Shown here: positions 35,376-44,828 of the stretch, piece after piece
How the letters are laid out: every line of letters begins with the position of its first letter
How positions within the stretch are numbered: the stretch's first letter is position 1
NCBI RefSeq assembly: GCF_013408825.1
Contig: NZ_JACCBZ010000011.1
Coordinates: forward strand, 73,953 to 137,952
Direction of reading: 5' to 3'
From: Mucilaginibacter tundrae
GTDB lineage: Bacteria > Bacteroidota > Bacteroidia > Sphingobacteriales > Sphingobacteriaceae
Length of the DNA: 64,000 nucleotides
Position numbers and translations under genes: made by a program
The notes under the pieces: model-generated
Databases searched by the model: none
Told to the model about the DNA's origin: nothing
The model's input: only the letters and a program-made list of their open reading frames with translations

Positions 35376-35557
35376 GTAGCTGTGGACTGTATAAGTTGCT
35401 CTAAAACAGGGTAGGAGTACTAATAGTTTTGTCGTTTTGTATTTATAAATATTATTTTTCAATATCCTTTAGTTTAACGTTTATAGAACATTTTGATGAT
35501 TATTAAAATACTTTCCTTTTAAATTATTAATATTATAGCTTATTTGCTTTTGTTGCA

Positions 35558-36520
35558 ATGAAAACAGCATTTATTACAGGAATTACCGGGCAGGACGGAG
35601 CATATTTAGCTCAGTTACTAATTCAAAAAAAATATCAGGTTATTGGTTTAACCAGAAGCTATAATAATATTAATGTAACTAATTTTAAGTATCTTAATAT
35701 CGATGGGCAAATCACATTTGAAGAGTGTGATCTGCTTGATTTTTCAAGCATAATAAAATTATTGTTACGGTACCGCCCGGATGAGTTTTATAATTTAGCT
35801 GCACAAAGCTCTGTCGGGGTTTCATTTGAACAACCTATTGGAACCATTAATTATAATACACAGTCAGTGCTTAATATTTTGGAGAGTATTAGATTGTTAA
35901 AATTAGATACTAAAGTATACCAGGCATCAAGCAGTGAAATGTTTGGCCGGGTTAATACGTTACCGGTAAATGAACAAACTCCTCTGCATCCACTCAGTCC
36001 TTATGCTATATCAAAAGCGTCTGCCTATTGGATAGGAATAAATTACAGGGAATCATATAACGTTAATTGCGTAAATGGTATTTTATTTAATCATGAGTCC
36101 TATTTAAGGAGCCCCAATTTTTTTGTAAAAAAAGTAATTCGTACTTCTTTAGAAATAAAACACAAAAATAAAGACAGCTTACATGTTGGTGATATCGATA
36201 TAAAAAGAGATTTTGGGTACGCTCCCGACTATGTGAAAGCAATGTGGCTTTCCCTGCAGCAGGATAAACCCTATGATTATATTATATGTTCAGGTACATC
36301 AATTTATCTTCGCGAAATAATTGATTACGTGTTTGATTATCTGAGTATATCAAAAGATAAACTTATTGAAGATCCTGCATTATTCAGGCCGACAGAAATT
36401 GTTGATATCTATGGCGATAACACGAAAGCTAAAACTATGTTGAATTGGGAGTATGATAAATCATTTTTTGATGTTTTAGATATTTTAATTCATGAAGAAT
36501 CCGCGAATATGAAGGTATAA
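35558..36520 (+). CDS. GDP-mannose 4,6-dehydratase-like sugar-nucleotide enzyme
   Basis: 320 residues, somewhat short for GMD (usually about 345-370). NADP-binding TGITGQDGAYL at the start, YNLAAQSSVGVSFEQP, SSSEMFG and the catalytic SPYAISKASAYW (YxxxK) plus NGILFNHES are clear GMD-family marks. The usual 'RGETF' after NHES is replaced by LRSPNF, and the C-terminus is short, so a related reaction such as 4-keto reduction is possible. It would feed 6-deoxy sugars into the polymer. Confidence 0.8.
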   Translation: MKTAFITGITGQDGAYLAQLLIQKKYQVIGLTRSYNNINVTNFKYLNIDGQITFEECDLLDFSSIIKLLLRYRPDEFYNLAAQSSVGVSFEQPIGTINYNTQSVLNILESIRLLKLDTKVYQASSSEMFGRVNTLPVNEQTPLHPLSPYAISKASAYWIGINYRESYNVNCVNGILFNHESYLRSPNFFVKKVIRTSLEIKHKNKDSLHVGDIDIKRDFGYAPDYVKAMWLSLQQDKPYDYIICSGTSIYLREIIDYVFDYLSISKDKLIEDPALFRPTEIVDIYGDNTKAKTMLNWEYDKSFFDVLDILIHEESANMKV

Positions 36521-36603
36521 CGATTGAAATTTTGATTTTTGTTTGTCAGGCGTAATTTATTCATTTTGATCACTTACCACATTTAAAAACATTTTTTGAA
36601 ATA

Positions 36604-37749
36604 GTGAAAATTTTATTCATTTGCAGTTCCCTTGAACAAGGAAAAGATGGGGTTGGGGATTATACACGCAGGCTTGCTGTTGAAATGATCAGAAACGGGC
36701 ACCAGGTAGCAGCCCTTACTTTAAACGATAAACATATTACCAAGGAGGACGACACCAGCCAGGGTGCTGACGGGATCACATTGCGTGTTCTTCGTATCCC
36801 TTCAATTTATACTGTGGAACAACGGTATAGCAAATTATCTGTTTTTTTTAATGACTTTAACCCCGACCTGGTGAGCCTCCAGTACTCTGGTTTTGGCTTT
36901 CACAAATATGGGTTACCATTTGATATGCTTACCAGGTTCAGATCTGTAATAGGTAAAACGAAACTGCATATCATGTTTCACGAGCTTTGGTGCGGGATGG
37001 CAGCAAGCGCGGGTATAAAAGAACGAATATTAGGTAAATTGCAGGAGCTTTTTTTAAAATTGCTATTGACGAAATTGAAACCGGATAGCGTTTTTACCAG
37101 TATCCAATATTATGCTGATTGTTTAAAACAACTGGGCATTTATTCGAGCGTTGTGCCGATTTTTGGTACTATTAGTTTGGATGAATTTGGGAGTGAAGCA
37201 GAGCTTAGTGAGCTAGCTGACAGAATAGGTTTATCTGATGCATTAAACAGCCCTTCAAACTGGCTCATACTTGGTTTTTTTGGGACCGTTTATCCTTGTA
37301 TGGGATTAGACGCCTTGATCCAAAATGCCGCCACAGCCGCTACTCAAATAAACAAAAAGCTGGGTATTCTTTTAATAGGGCATAATCGCGGGCAGGATAT
37401 TAATGCCCTTGTTCAAAACATGGATAATGTTACTGTTTGGAAAACCGGATTGCTTAACGAAGCGATGATCAATCAAATGATGCGCACTGCAGATATTGGC
37501 GTAGTTACAAGCGCAGTTGATGGTTTAAATAAAAGTACAACCGCCATAGCGTGGATGGAGCGGGGCATTCCGGTGATCGTTTCGGGAGAAGACCAAGCTT
37601 ACAGCAAGGAACAGATGCAACTATTGGGGGTTTACCAGATAAAAACAGAAACTGATGTTAAAGACGCCTTTAACAATAAGGGAAGTTTGATGCCTGCCGG
37701 TAGAATAGCCTATGTTGCCGACGAATATGGTAAATTAGATAAGGTGTAA
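36604..37749 (+). CDS. Glycosyltransferase, GT4-like 1
   Basis: 381 residues with a GTG start. The N-terminus MKILFICSSLEQGKDGVGDYTRRLAVEM is typical of GT-B transferases binding the acceptor, and LGFFGTVYPCMGLDALI with ILLIGHNRG in the C-terminal half marks the donor domain. The usual E-x7-E donor motif is weak here (MERGIPVIVSGED), so activity and donor are uncertain. Confidence 0.78.
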   Translation: MKILFICSSLEQGKDGVGDYTRRLAVEMIRNGHQVAALTLNDKHITKEDDTSQGADGITLRVLRIPSIYTVEQRYSKLSVFFNDFNPDLVSLQYSGFGFHKYGLPFDMLTRFRSVIGKTKLHIMFHELWCGMAASAGIKERILGKLQELFLKLLLTKLKPDSVFTSIQYYADCLKQLGIYSSVVPIFGTISLDEFGSEAELSELADRIGLSDALNSPSNWLILGFFGTVYPCMGLDALIQNAATAATQINKKLGILLIGHNRGQDINALVQNMDNVTVWKTGLLNEAMINQMMRTADIGVVTSAVDGLNKSTTAIAWMERGIPVIVSGEDQAYSKEQMQLLGVYQIKTETDVKDAFNNKGSLMPAGRIAYVADEYGKLDKV

Positions 37750-37878
37750 TACCTATAAAAGTTTAGAAATTTTTATATTTTTGAGAAGGTTGTATGTGCA
37801 TCTATTATAAATATTGCATATACCCTTAAAAAAACTTATAAAATATTCAATGCAAAGGCTTGAATTGTGTGATAAATT

Positions 37879-39036
37879 ATGAAAGATCGTGCTTCACAAA
37901 CGTATGGACATGAAAGTGTAAGTAAAAAAAAAAAAATACTTTTAATGGGCCACGTTGATGGTTTAGGGGGCGCTCAAACCGCTTATAAGGAATTATATGA
38001 ATTTGTTAACACCGAAGGGTTTGAAGTTAAATTTATAAGTATTACCGATTACGCAACTATTAAGGAGCCATTTAACAGCGCTCACCTCATTGGCAAAATT
38101 GAACACAAGAGCGTCGGCCTGATCAGTAAAATTAAAAAATGGAAATCATTGCTATTAGTAGGTGTCGGTTCAAAATTTTTTAATCCTGATATATTCATAA
38201 GTGTAGGGTTATCTAATTCTTCCATTTTTATTTCCAGGTTTTTAAATAAAAATTGCTTTAAAATTGCTCAGGATTTTATTGCCGACAGATCTAAAAATGA
38301 AAGGATCTGGAATTTGAGTCGTGCCAGATTCAACGGCATTGCGGTTCAGGCACCATCAATGGTAAATTATTGGCGTAATCTTGAATCTGATGTTAAAGGC
38401 ATAAACTGGCTGCCATGTTTTCCTGAACAACCAATAGAAGGCGTTACACGAAAAAATGGAAAAGAAGCCGGTCACGAGGTACGGCTCGCTTATTTTGGCC
38501 GTTTGGCAGGCAACAAAGGATTGCCATTATTGCTACATGCGCTCGCTTCATTACCGGCAACAGACAATACAACACTTGATTTATGGGGTACGGGTGAAGA
38601 AGAAGCTAATCTGCGCGAATTGACCGAACAGCTTACATTAGGCAACAAAATAAAATTTGCCGGAAGTTACCCCTTTGGGAAAGAAGGCGCTCAGTTAATG
38701 GTTTCATATGATGCAATAGTACTTACCTCAACTAAAACAGAAGGTTTGCCGCTTATTTTGCTAGAGGCAATGGCTTATGGATTACCATTTTTGGCCACGG
38801 ATATTGGTGCAATTCAGGATTGCTGTATCAATAACCCGGATACAATTTTGGTACAACCAGTACAGGAGGATATTACAAAGGGGCTATCTGTTTTAATCGA
38901 TCGGATAAAAAATAATGAATTTGACACTGAACGTTTAATGTCATTTTATCAAAAAACATTTTCCTACGAAGTTATGTCTATTCGTTGGCGCGAATGTTTT
39001 AATAATCCAAAACTATTTTTTTATGGGAATGAATAA
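37879..39036 (+). CDS. Glycosyltransferase, GT4 family 2
   Basis: 385 residues. N-terminal GGAQTAYKELYEFV and C-terminal LAYFGRLAGNKGLPLLLHAL, LDLWGTGEEEANL and TSTKTEGLPLILLEAMAYGLP (E-x7-E motif) are standard GT4 features. Its last 14 bases overlap the next gene, an epimerase, showing translational coupling. Confidence 0.87.
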   Translation: MKDRASQTYGHESVSKKKKILLMGHVDGLGGAQTAYKELYEFVNTEGFEVKFISITDYATIKEPFNSAHLIGKIEHKSVGLISKIKKWKSLLLVGVGSKFFNPDIFISVGLSNSSIFISRFLNKNCFKIAQDFIADRSKNERIWNLSRARFNGIAVQAPSMVNYWRNLESDVKGINWLPCFPEQPIEGVTRKNGKEAGHEVRLAYFGRLAGNKGLPLLLHALASLPATDNTTLDLWGTGEEEANLRELTEQLTLGNKIKFAGSYPFGKEGAQLMVSYDAIVLTSTKTEGLPLILLEAMAYGLPFLATDIGAIQDCCINNPDTILVQPVQEDITKGLSVLIDRIKNNEFDTERLMSFYQKTFSYEVMSIRWRECFNNPKLFFYGNE

Positions 39037-39955
39037 AACGGTACTTATAACCGGGGCCTCTGGGTTTTTAGGTACGTGGGTTGCAGAAGTATTTACCAGA
39101 AAAGGTTACAAACTGATAGGAATCGATCTGAGGGCTCCCGACAAGCCCCAGCTATGGGATAGGTTTGCTACCTCATCTCTTGAATCTGTTGACTTAGATC
39201 ATTTATTGATGGATTGCCAACTGTTTGCTGTTTGCCATTTAGCTGGCGGGGCTTCTGTCGCGTCTTCGGTTAATGATCCATTCGGCGATTTTTCGAGCCT
39301 ATTGCCTGGGACGGTGCGGTTGGCTATTTATTTAATGCGCGCCCAGCCTAAAGCACGCCTGGTGTTGTTTTCAAGTGCCGCCGTTTACGGCAATCCGCAA
39401 CAGTTGCCTATAACGGAAACTACTCCTATACTCCCAATTTCTCCATATGGGATACATAAAGCCGGTGCAGAATTCTTGTTGGAGAATTACTCTAGAGCTT
39501 TTGGACTGAATGTTACAATTTTTAGAATTTTCTCGGTATATGGTCCGGGCCTGCGCAAGCAATTGATATATGATGTAAGCCAGCGGGCATTAAAAGCTTC
39601 TGCGGAAGGAAAAAGTGAGATTATGCTTTTTGGAACCGGAAATGAAAGCCGCGATTTTATTTATGTAGAAGATTTATGTGAGGCAACGCATATTTTACTT
39701 GAAAGCGAATCTAAAACTAATTTTTCTGTTTACAACATGGCATCCGGAATTGAGAGCACCGTTGCCGATGTAGCAAATAATTTAATAAGGCACTTAAACA
39801 TCGACATAAAAATAAAATTTAACGGGGAAGTACCTAAAGGCGACCCTATTAATTGGCGGGCTGATATTACGAAATTGTTTGAACTTGGCTTCACACCCAA
39901 ATACACTATTGATAAAGGTTTGGAAAAGATTGCCGATTGGGCTAAAATGGAATAA
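39023..39955 (+). CDS. NAD-dependent epimerase/dehydratase
   Basis: 310 residues, extended SDR. The Rossmann motif is TGASGFLG (about 9-16), the catalytic Ser lies in FSSAAVYG and the YxxxK motif in SPYGIHKAGAEF. SRDFIYVEDLCEA follows, as in UDP-glucose 4-epimerase and related enzymes. A second ATG at 39029 is an alternative start. It would supply an epimerised or dehydrated sugar nucleotide. It overlaps the upstream glycosyltransferase by 14 bp. Confidence 0.88.
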   Translation: MGMNKTVLITGASGFLGTWVAEVFTRKGYKLIGIDLRAPDKPQLWDRFATSSLESVDLDHLLMDCQLFAVCHLAGGASVASSVNDPFGDFSSLLPGTVRLAIYLMRAQPKARLVLFSSAAVYGNPQQLPITETTPILPISPYGIHKAGAEFLLENYSRAFGLNVTIFRIFSVYGPGLRKQLIYDVSQRALKASAEGKSEIMLFGTGNESRDFIYVEDLCEATHILLESESKTNFSVYNMASGIESTVADVANNLIRHLNIDIKIKFNGEVPKGDPINWRADITKLFELGFTPKYTIDKGLEKIADWAKME

Positions 39956-39996
39956 ATAGATAGATAAACTAACTATGGTTAATACCACACGTTTAC

Positions 39997-41139
39997 ATGA
40001 AATATAATCCGGAGTTAGATTCTCTTAGAGCATTAGCTGCTATTGCCGTAATTGCAGCTCATTATACACTTTTTCCATGCGGCTGGATCGGTGTTCAATT
40101 CTTTTTCGTTCTTTCAGGTTTTTTAATTTCGAGCATTATTTTAAAAGGAAAAGAAAATTATATAAAAGGTACTGGTTTAGATTTTTTTTTAAAGTTTTAT
40201 TCAAGAAGAATATTGCGGTTATTTCCTTTGTATTTCGGTTATTTAGCAATATTAGCAGCTATTTATTTAGTATTTAAAAAACCACTTTCTTTTGGTCAGG
40301 AATGGCCCTCGCTGTTTACATATACCCTTAATTTCAGATGGTTGTTTAAAGATTATATATTTCATCCTTTTTACGGGCATTTATGGAGTTTATGTGTTGA
40401 ATGGCAATTTTATCTATTGTGGCCATTCTTTATCTGGTTTTTGCCTCGCAAATATTTACTCAATATACTTTTATGGCTAATTCCCTTGGCCATGCTCATC
40501 CGGGTAGCTGAGTGCTGGATATGCATGCATATTAGTGGAAGTATTTCATTCCATGGCAGCCCTGAAGACAGGGTACTTGCTTCCTATGTGCTTCCTTTTT
40601 CACATGTTGATGCATTTGTATTTGGTGCTATACTTTATAATGAAAAAATTAGGCTTTTTTTGGCTAAGCCAATTGTGCTGTTAACCTGCCTTTGTAGTTG
40701 TTTAATTGCAGGTGCAATTCTTTTAGTTATATATTTACCTACCGGTAATTATTATACTTTACCTTCATTAGGATGGCCTAATAAAATGCCATTTGGCTAT
40801 CAATGGGTGTGGGGTTACAGCTTATTGAACCTTACAAGCGCATCGGTAATTGCGGCTGTTATGGAACGGTCTTCTTCATGGCTGGCTTTTACCCGGTCAC
40901 GGATACTCCAATATCTAGGGAAAATCTCGTATGGGATTTACGTTTTCCATTTGATGATCGTTTCAACTATTCTTGGAGTAATGCAAAAGATAAAACCATT
41001 TCCTGGTGAGCGGTTGTTAGGGCTTTTAGTAGCAATTGTTACTACTTGTGTTATTGCTCATATATCCTACAAGTATTGGGAACAAAGATTTTTAAAACTA
41101 AAGGCAAAGGTGAAAATGCCCGCACCAAATACAAATTAA
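39997..41139 (+). CDS. Membrane acyltransferase (OafA family) 2
   Basis: 380 residues, about ten membrane segments. LDSLRALAAIAVIAAHYTLF has the R-x10-H motif and GVQFFFVLSGFLIS follows. LWSLCVEWQFYLLWPFF is the conserved loop motif. The basic RRILRLFPLYFGYL region is typical too. It is followed 7 bp later by another member of the same family, a tandem pair probably adding acyl groups to different sugars. Confidence 0.87.
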   Translation: MKYNPELDSLRALAAIAVIAAHYTLFPCGWIGVQFFFVLSGFLISSIILKGKENYIKGTGLDFFLKFYSRRILRLFPLYFGYLAILAAIYLVFKKPLSFGQEWPSLFTYTLNFRWLFKDYIFHPFYGHLWSLCVEWQFYLLWPFFIWFLPRKYLLNILLWLIPLAMLIRVAECWICMHISGSISFHGSPEDRVLASYVLPFSHVDAFVFGAILYNEKIRLFLAKPIVLLTCLCSCLIAGAILLVIYLPTGNYYTLPSLGWPNKMPFGYQWVWGYSLLNLTSASVIAAVMERSSSWLAFTRSRILQYLGKISYGIYVFHLMIVSTILGVMQKIKPFPGERLLGLLVAIVTTCVIAHISYKYWEQRFLKLKAKVKMPAPNTN

Positions 41140-41146
41140 CAAACCT

Positions 41147-42271
41147 GTGGAAATGGATTATAACATTAAAAGATTTTACTGGCTTGATATTTTACGGGGA
41201 GTAGCCGCCTTAAGTGTCGTATTCTGGCATTGGCAGCATTTCTTTTTTAATGGCACCTTTAATGATATGATGGGTAAAATTATTGACAAAAGTCATTATC
41301 CGCTTTATCATATTTTCAGGCCGTTTTATGGGCAGGGCTGGCGAGCGGTAGAATTGTTTTTTACACTTTCGGGCTTTATATTCTTCTGGTTATATTCATC
41401 TAAAATATCAAATAAAGAAGTTGGGTTTGAAAAATATTTAACGCTTCGTATCTCCCGGTTATATCCGTTGCATGTGCTAACTCTATTTGTAGTAATAATT
41501 GCCCAGTATTGTTTGTATCATACCAAAGGGTACAATTTTGTATACAATGATTTTAGTGCCGGAGCATTTTTGGCGAATATTACCCTTACGTTTGACTGGT
41601 TCTCTTCTGCCATTACCTTTAACGGCCCGTCATGGTCCCTTTCCGTTGAAATGTTTTTATATTTGGTTTTTTTCTTGTTTTGTATTATAAAATTTAACCG
41701 CTGGTGGTATGCACTGCCGATGATTTTTATAGGCTATTTATTAAGAGGAACTTTCTTAGATTCGATGGGCACAGGTATTATGTCATTTTTTGCAGGGGGA
41801 TGTATATTTTATTTATTTAACTGGCAAATGAATACATGGAGTAAAAAATGGCGTATTTATTTTGCTATTTTCAGCATGCCGCTTATTATAATAGGGTCGA
41901 TAATATTCAGGTATATAGCTAAAATAGAATTACCAGCATACTTTTTTGAATTAGCTATTTTTCCTTCAATAATTTTAACTATTTCCCTTCTCGAAGCTTC
42001 ACTTGGTTATGGAATAGGTAAACATTTAGCGTTTATAGGTGATATCAGTTATTCCACCTATTTATGGCATTTCCCGCTCCAAATTATTTTTGTACTTGCA
42101 GTTAACTTTATTGGCAAAACCCGGGCGGTTTTCTATTCTCCCGTTACGTTGTTATTGTTTTTTGTTGTACTGATAACCATTTCAATTTTAAGTTATCATT
42201 ACTTTGAGAAACCTATGCAAAATTACTTAAGGCAAAAATGGAATAACCGTCGTTTATCTTTTCGTAATTAA
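41147..42271 (+). CDS. Membrane acyltransferase (OafA family) 3
   Basis: 374 residues. YWLDILRGVAALSVVFWHWQHF has the R-x10-H motif, AVELFFTLSGFIFFWLY follows, and GPSWSLSVEMFLYLVFF is the family loop motif. It is clearly diverged from its neighbour at 39,997, so the pair is not a recent duplication. The role is O-acylation of the exopolysaccharide or its repeat unit. Confidence 0.87.
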   Translation: MEMDYNIKRFYWLDILRGVAALSVVFWHWQHFFFNGTFNDMMGKIIDKSHYPLYHIFRPFYGQGWRAVELFFTLSGFIFFWLYSSKISNKEVGFEKYLTLRISRLYPLHVLTLFVVIIAQYCLYHTKGYNFVYNDFSAGAFLANITLTFDWFSSAITFNGPSWSLSVEMFLYLVFFLFCIIKFNRWWYALPMIFIGYLLRGTFLDSMGTGIMSFFAGGCIFYLFNWQMNTWSKKWRIYFAIFSMPLIIIGSIIFRYIAKIELPAYFFELAIFPSIILTISLLEASLGYGIGKHLAFIGDISYSTYLWHFPLQIIFVLAVNFIGKTRAVFYSPVTLLLFFVVLITISILSYHYFEKPMQNYLRQKWNNRRLSFRN

Positions 42272-42293
42272 TAACAAATATTAGATAATAATA

Positions 42294-43394
42294 ATGGTTA
42301 ATAAGAAACTAATAGTAATTGCAAAATCAGCCCCGCCCGCCTTTTGCGGCATGAGTGATTACTCTTATCAGGTGGCCAAATCATTATCCCGTTTTTATGA
42401 ATCTGTTGAAATTGCTGTAGCAGAACTACCACCCCTTGTACCTGAAAGCACTAATCAGTTTCCGGTTAAACTATTTAGCGAGGTATTGAATAAGGTAATA
42501 AAATCTGCAGATGCTTATGATGTTTTATTAAATTATACGCCGGCTAGTTATGCTCGTTCTGGTTGGCCGATAAAGCTAATTTCATTATTGAATAAAGTAA
42601 AAAAAGCAAATGTCAACAATAAACTTTTTGTTCATTTTCATGAATCGTGGAATGGAGGGGCAAATTTAAAGTTACACCATGCTATCCGCGATAAGTTTAC
42701 CAAATCATCTATGCACAGGATAGGTAAAATGGCTGATAAAATTGCGGTATTTACCGAAGGACAGAAAGAGAAATTTGAAACTTTAGGATTTAAGAACATC
42801 CACTTTGCTCCAATTGGTTCAAGCATTAGTCCTTTAACAGAAGATGCTGGTTTACAAAGTATCAGAAAAGAGGGCTATTGGATTGTTTTTGGTTTGGCTC
42901 ATACACGTTTGTGGACGTTTGAAGCCCATTTGCAGTTTCTTAAAAAGATGTATGCGGATGGTACTTTACGTCATTTAATAACAGTTGGGCCAGTTGATGA
43001 CAGCAACGCAATTAAAGAAGCTGAGCTGATAGCCAATAACCTGGATAAAGAAGTATTAATGCAGTTGGGGCCGCTTCCGCCGGAGGAAGTATCGGGCCAG
43101 CTTCTTAACGCGCAGGCAGCGCTGATTGGGCAAAATTTCGGTAATCTGCAAAAATCATCTAGCTTCGCGGCGTTGGCAGCACATGCTATACCGGTGATTT
43201 GTGAGGTTCCTGAAACAATGTCTATCCCACCTGCTAACACCATCTTTTTACCATCAGATGTAATTTCAAATGCCGCGGTTCTTTCTAATAAAGAAGGCTA
43301 CCAGAAACGTAAATTATTGCATGAATGGTTTTGGGCAACCCGTAGCTGGGATGCCATTGGTGAAAATATGCATAACTGGATGGTAAACGAATAA
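42294..43394 (+). CDS. Glycosyltransferase (GT-B type) 3
   Basis: 366 residues. KSAPPAFCGMSDYSYQVAKSL at the start is like GT4 acceptor-site helices with a CG(M/V)xDYS loop. The C-terminal half has VFGLAHTRLWTFEAH and LITVGPVDDSNAI, but no clear E-x7-E. Probably a transferase of the same broad group as the gene at 36,604. Donor unknown. Confidence 0.7.
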   Translation: MVNKKLIVIAKSAPPAFCGMSDYSYQVAKSLSRFYESVEIAVAELPPLVPESTNQFPVKLFSEVLNKVIKSADAYDVLLNYTPASYARSGWPIKLISLLNKVKKANVNNKLFVHFHESWNGGANLKLHHAIRDKFTKSSMHRIGKMADKIAVFTEGQKEKFETLGFKNIHFAPIGSSISPLTEDAGLQSIRKEGYWIVFGLAHTRLWTFEAHLQFLKKMYADGTLRHLITVGPVDDSNAIKEAELIANNLDKEVLMQLGPLPPEEVSGQLLNAQAALIGQNFGNLQKSSSFAALAAHAIPVICEVPETMSIPPANTIFLPSDVISNAAVLSNKEGYQKRKLLHEWFWATRSWDAIGENMHNWMVNE

Positions 43395-43431
43395 TTTTTA
43401 GAATGTATTTAACAAAGGAAGTTACTGGTAA

Positions 43432-44685
43432 ATGTCAGTGTTTATAACCCACCCAACAGGTAATCAAAATGTTCGTGCTGTTTTGAAGGCACTGGTAAAA
43501 TCCGGTAAGCTGGCAAAATTTGGTACTACGTTAGCAGCAGATCCATCAGCCACCTGGCTCAGGTTATTACCTGCCGGGATGCGCCAGGAATGGCTTCGGC
43601 GTACTTTTCCGATTGGTGGTGATCAAATCTGGACACATCCGGTATTGGAAGTAGCCCGTATGGTATTACCCAAAATAGGATTGAGCTATTACGCCCGTCA
43701 TGAAAAAGGTATGGCTTCGGTAGATGCAGTATACAGAAATTTTGATATGGCAGCTTCCCGACAATTGCTCAAATTAAAAAAAGAATGCCAAATTAATGCT
43801 GTATATGCTTATGAGGATGGTGCCTTGGCTACTTTTATAAAGGCTAAAGAATTAGGTTTAAAATGCATTTATGATTTACCTATTGCTTACTGGCAAAAAG
43901 GGCGGGAGTTGATGTTGCAGGAAGCGGCACGCTTGCCAATATGGGCGGCAACTTTGGGTGGGGGAATTATAGATTCAAACGAAAAACTTGATCGTAAAAC
44001 CCGCGAACTAGAGTTAGCGGATTTAATTGTATGCCCGGGGCAGTTTGTAAGAGATTCCATTCCGGCATGGGCCAGCAATAAAAAAACAGTTATGGCTCCT
44101 TTCGGATCTCCGCAATTAATAACCGACGGTAAATTAAACTTAAACAAGGAGTATGATGTTACCCGTCCGTTACGTATATTGTTTGCAGGGTCAATGGGTC
44201 AGCGTAAAGGGCTTGGAGATTTATTTGCTGCTATAAAGCTTCTCAACAGAAAAGATATCGAATTGGTTGTAATGGGATCGTTATTAGCGCCGATGGAGTT
44301 TTACAGAAATGAACTTTCGGATTTTACCTATGAGCCCGGCAGGCCAAATGAACAGGTATTGGCTTTAATGCGCTCATGTGATGTATTTTGCCTTCCATCC
44401 ATTGTTGAAGGGAGGGCGTTAGTCACCCAGGAAGCCATGAGCCAGGGCTTGCCAGTAATTATTACAGCCAATACCGGAGGAGAAGATATGGTGATAGAAG
44501 GCGTTACCGGCTTTTTGGTACCTGTACGCTCTCCTGAAGCTATCGCTCAAAAAATTAATTGGTTTATTGAGCACCGTTCACAAATACCAGAGATGGGTAA
44601 AATGGCTAAATTGCATGCGCAAAAATATACATGGGAAAACTATGGCATGCAAATTATTGAAGCGATAGATGGGCTTTTTACATAA
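43432..44685 (+). CDS. Glycosyltransferase, GT4 family 4
   Basis: 417 residues. C-terminal donor domain with LFAGSMGQRKGLGDLFAAI, LPSIVEGRALVTQEAMSQGLPVIIT (E-x7-E) and GVTGFLVPVRSPEAIAQKI. Longer N-terminal domain than the others, with a region rich in Trp and Arg near residues 40-70. Start chosen at the ATG 37 bp after the previous gene. Donor and acceptor are unknown. Confidence 0.88.
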   Translation: MSVFITHPTGNQNVRAVLKALVKSGKLAKFGTTLAADPSATWLRLLPAGMRQEWLRRTFPIGGDQIWTHPVLEVARMVLPKIGLSYYARHEKGMASVDAVYRNFDMAASRQLLKLKKECQINAVYAYEDGALATFIKAKELGLKCIYDLPIAYWQKGRELMLQEAARLPIWAATLGGGIIDSNEKLDRKTRELELADLIVCPGQFVRDSIPAWASNKKTVMAPFGSPQLITDGKLNLNKEYDVTRPLRILFAGSMGQRKGLGDLFAAIKLLNRKDIELVVMGSLLAPMEFYRNELSDFTYEPGRPNEQVLALMRSCDVFCLPSIVEGRALVTQEAMSQGLPVIITANTGGEDMVIEGVTGFLVPVRSPEAIAQKINWFIEHRSQIPEMGKMAKLHAQKYTWENYGMQIIEAIDGLFT

Positions 44686-44828
44686 ATTAATTTAATAGTA
44701 AAGTTTGGAGTAACAGATAAAAAAAAAGTAATTTTAATTCAATACAGAATTGATATTATATATTATTATTTCAAATTATAATGAAGCCTTGTATTTTGCT
44801 TAAAACTTAGTTGATCTGTAACTTTTAG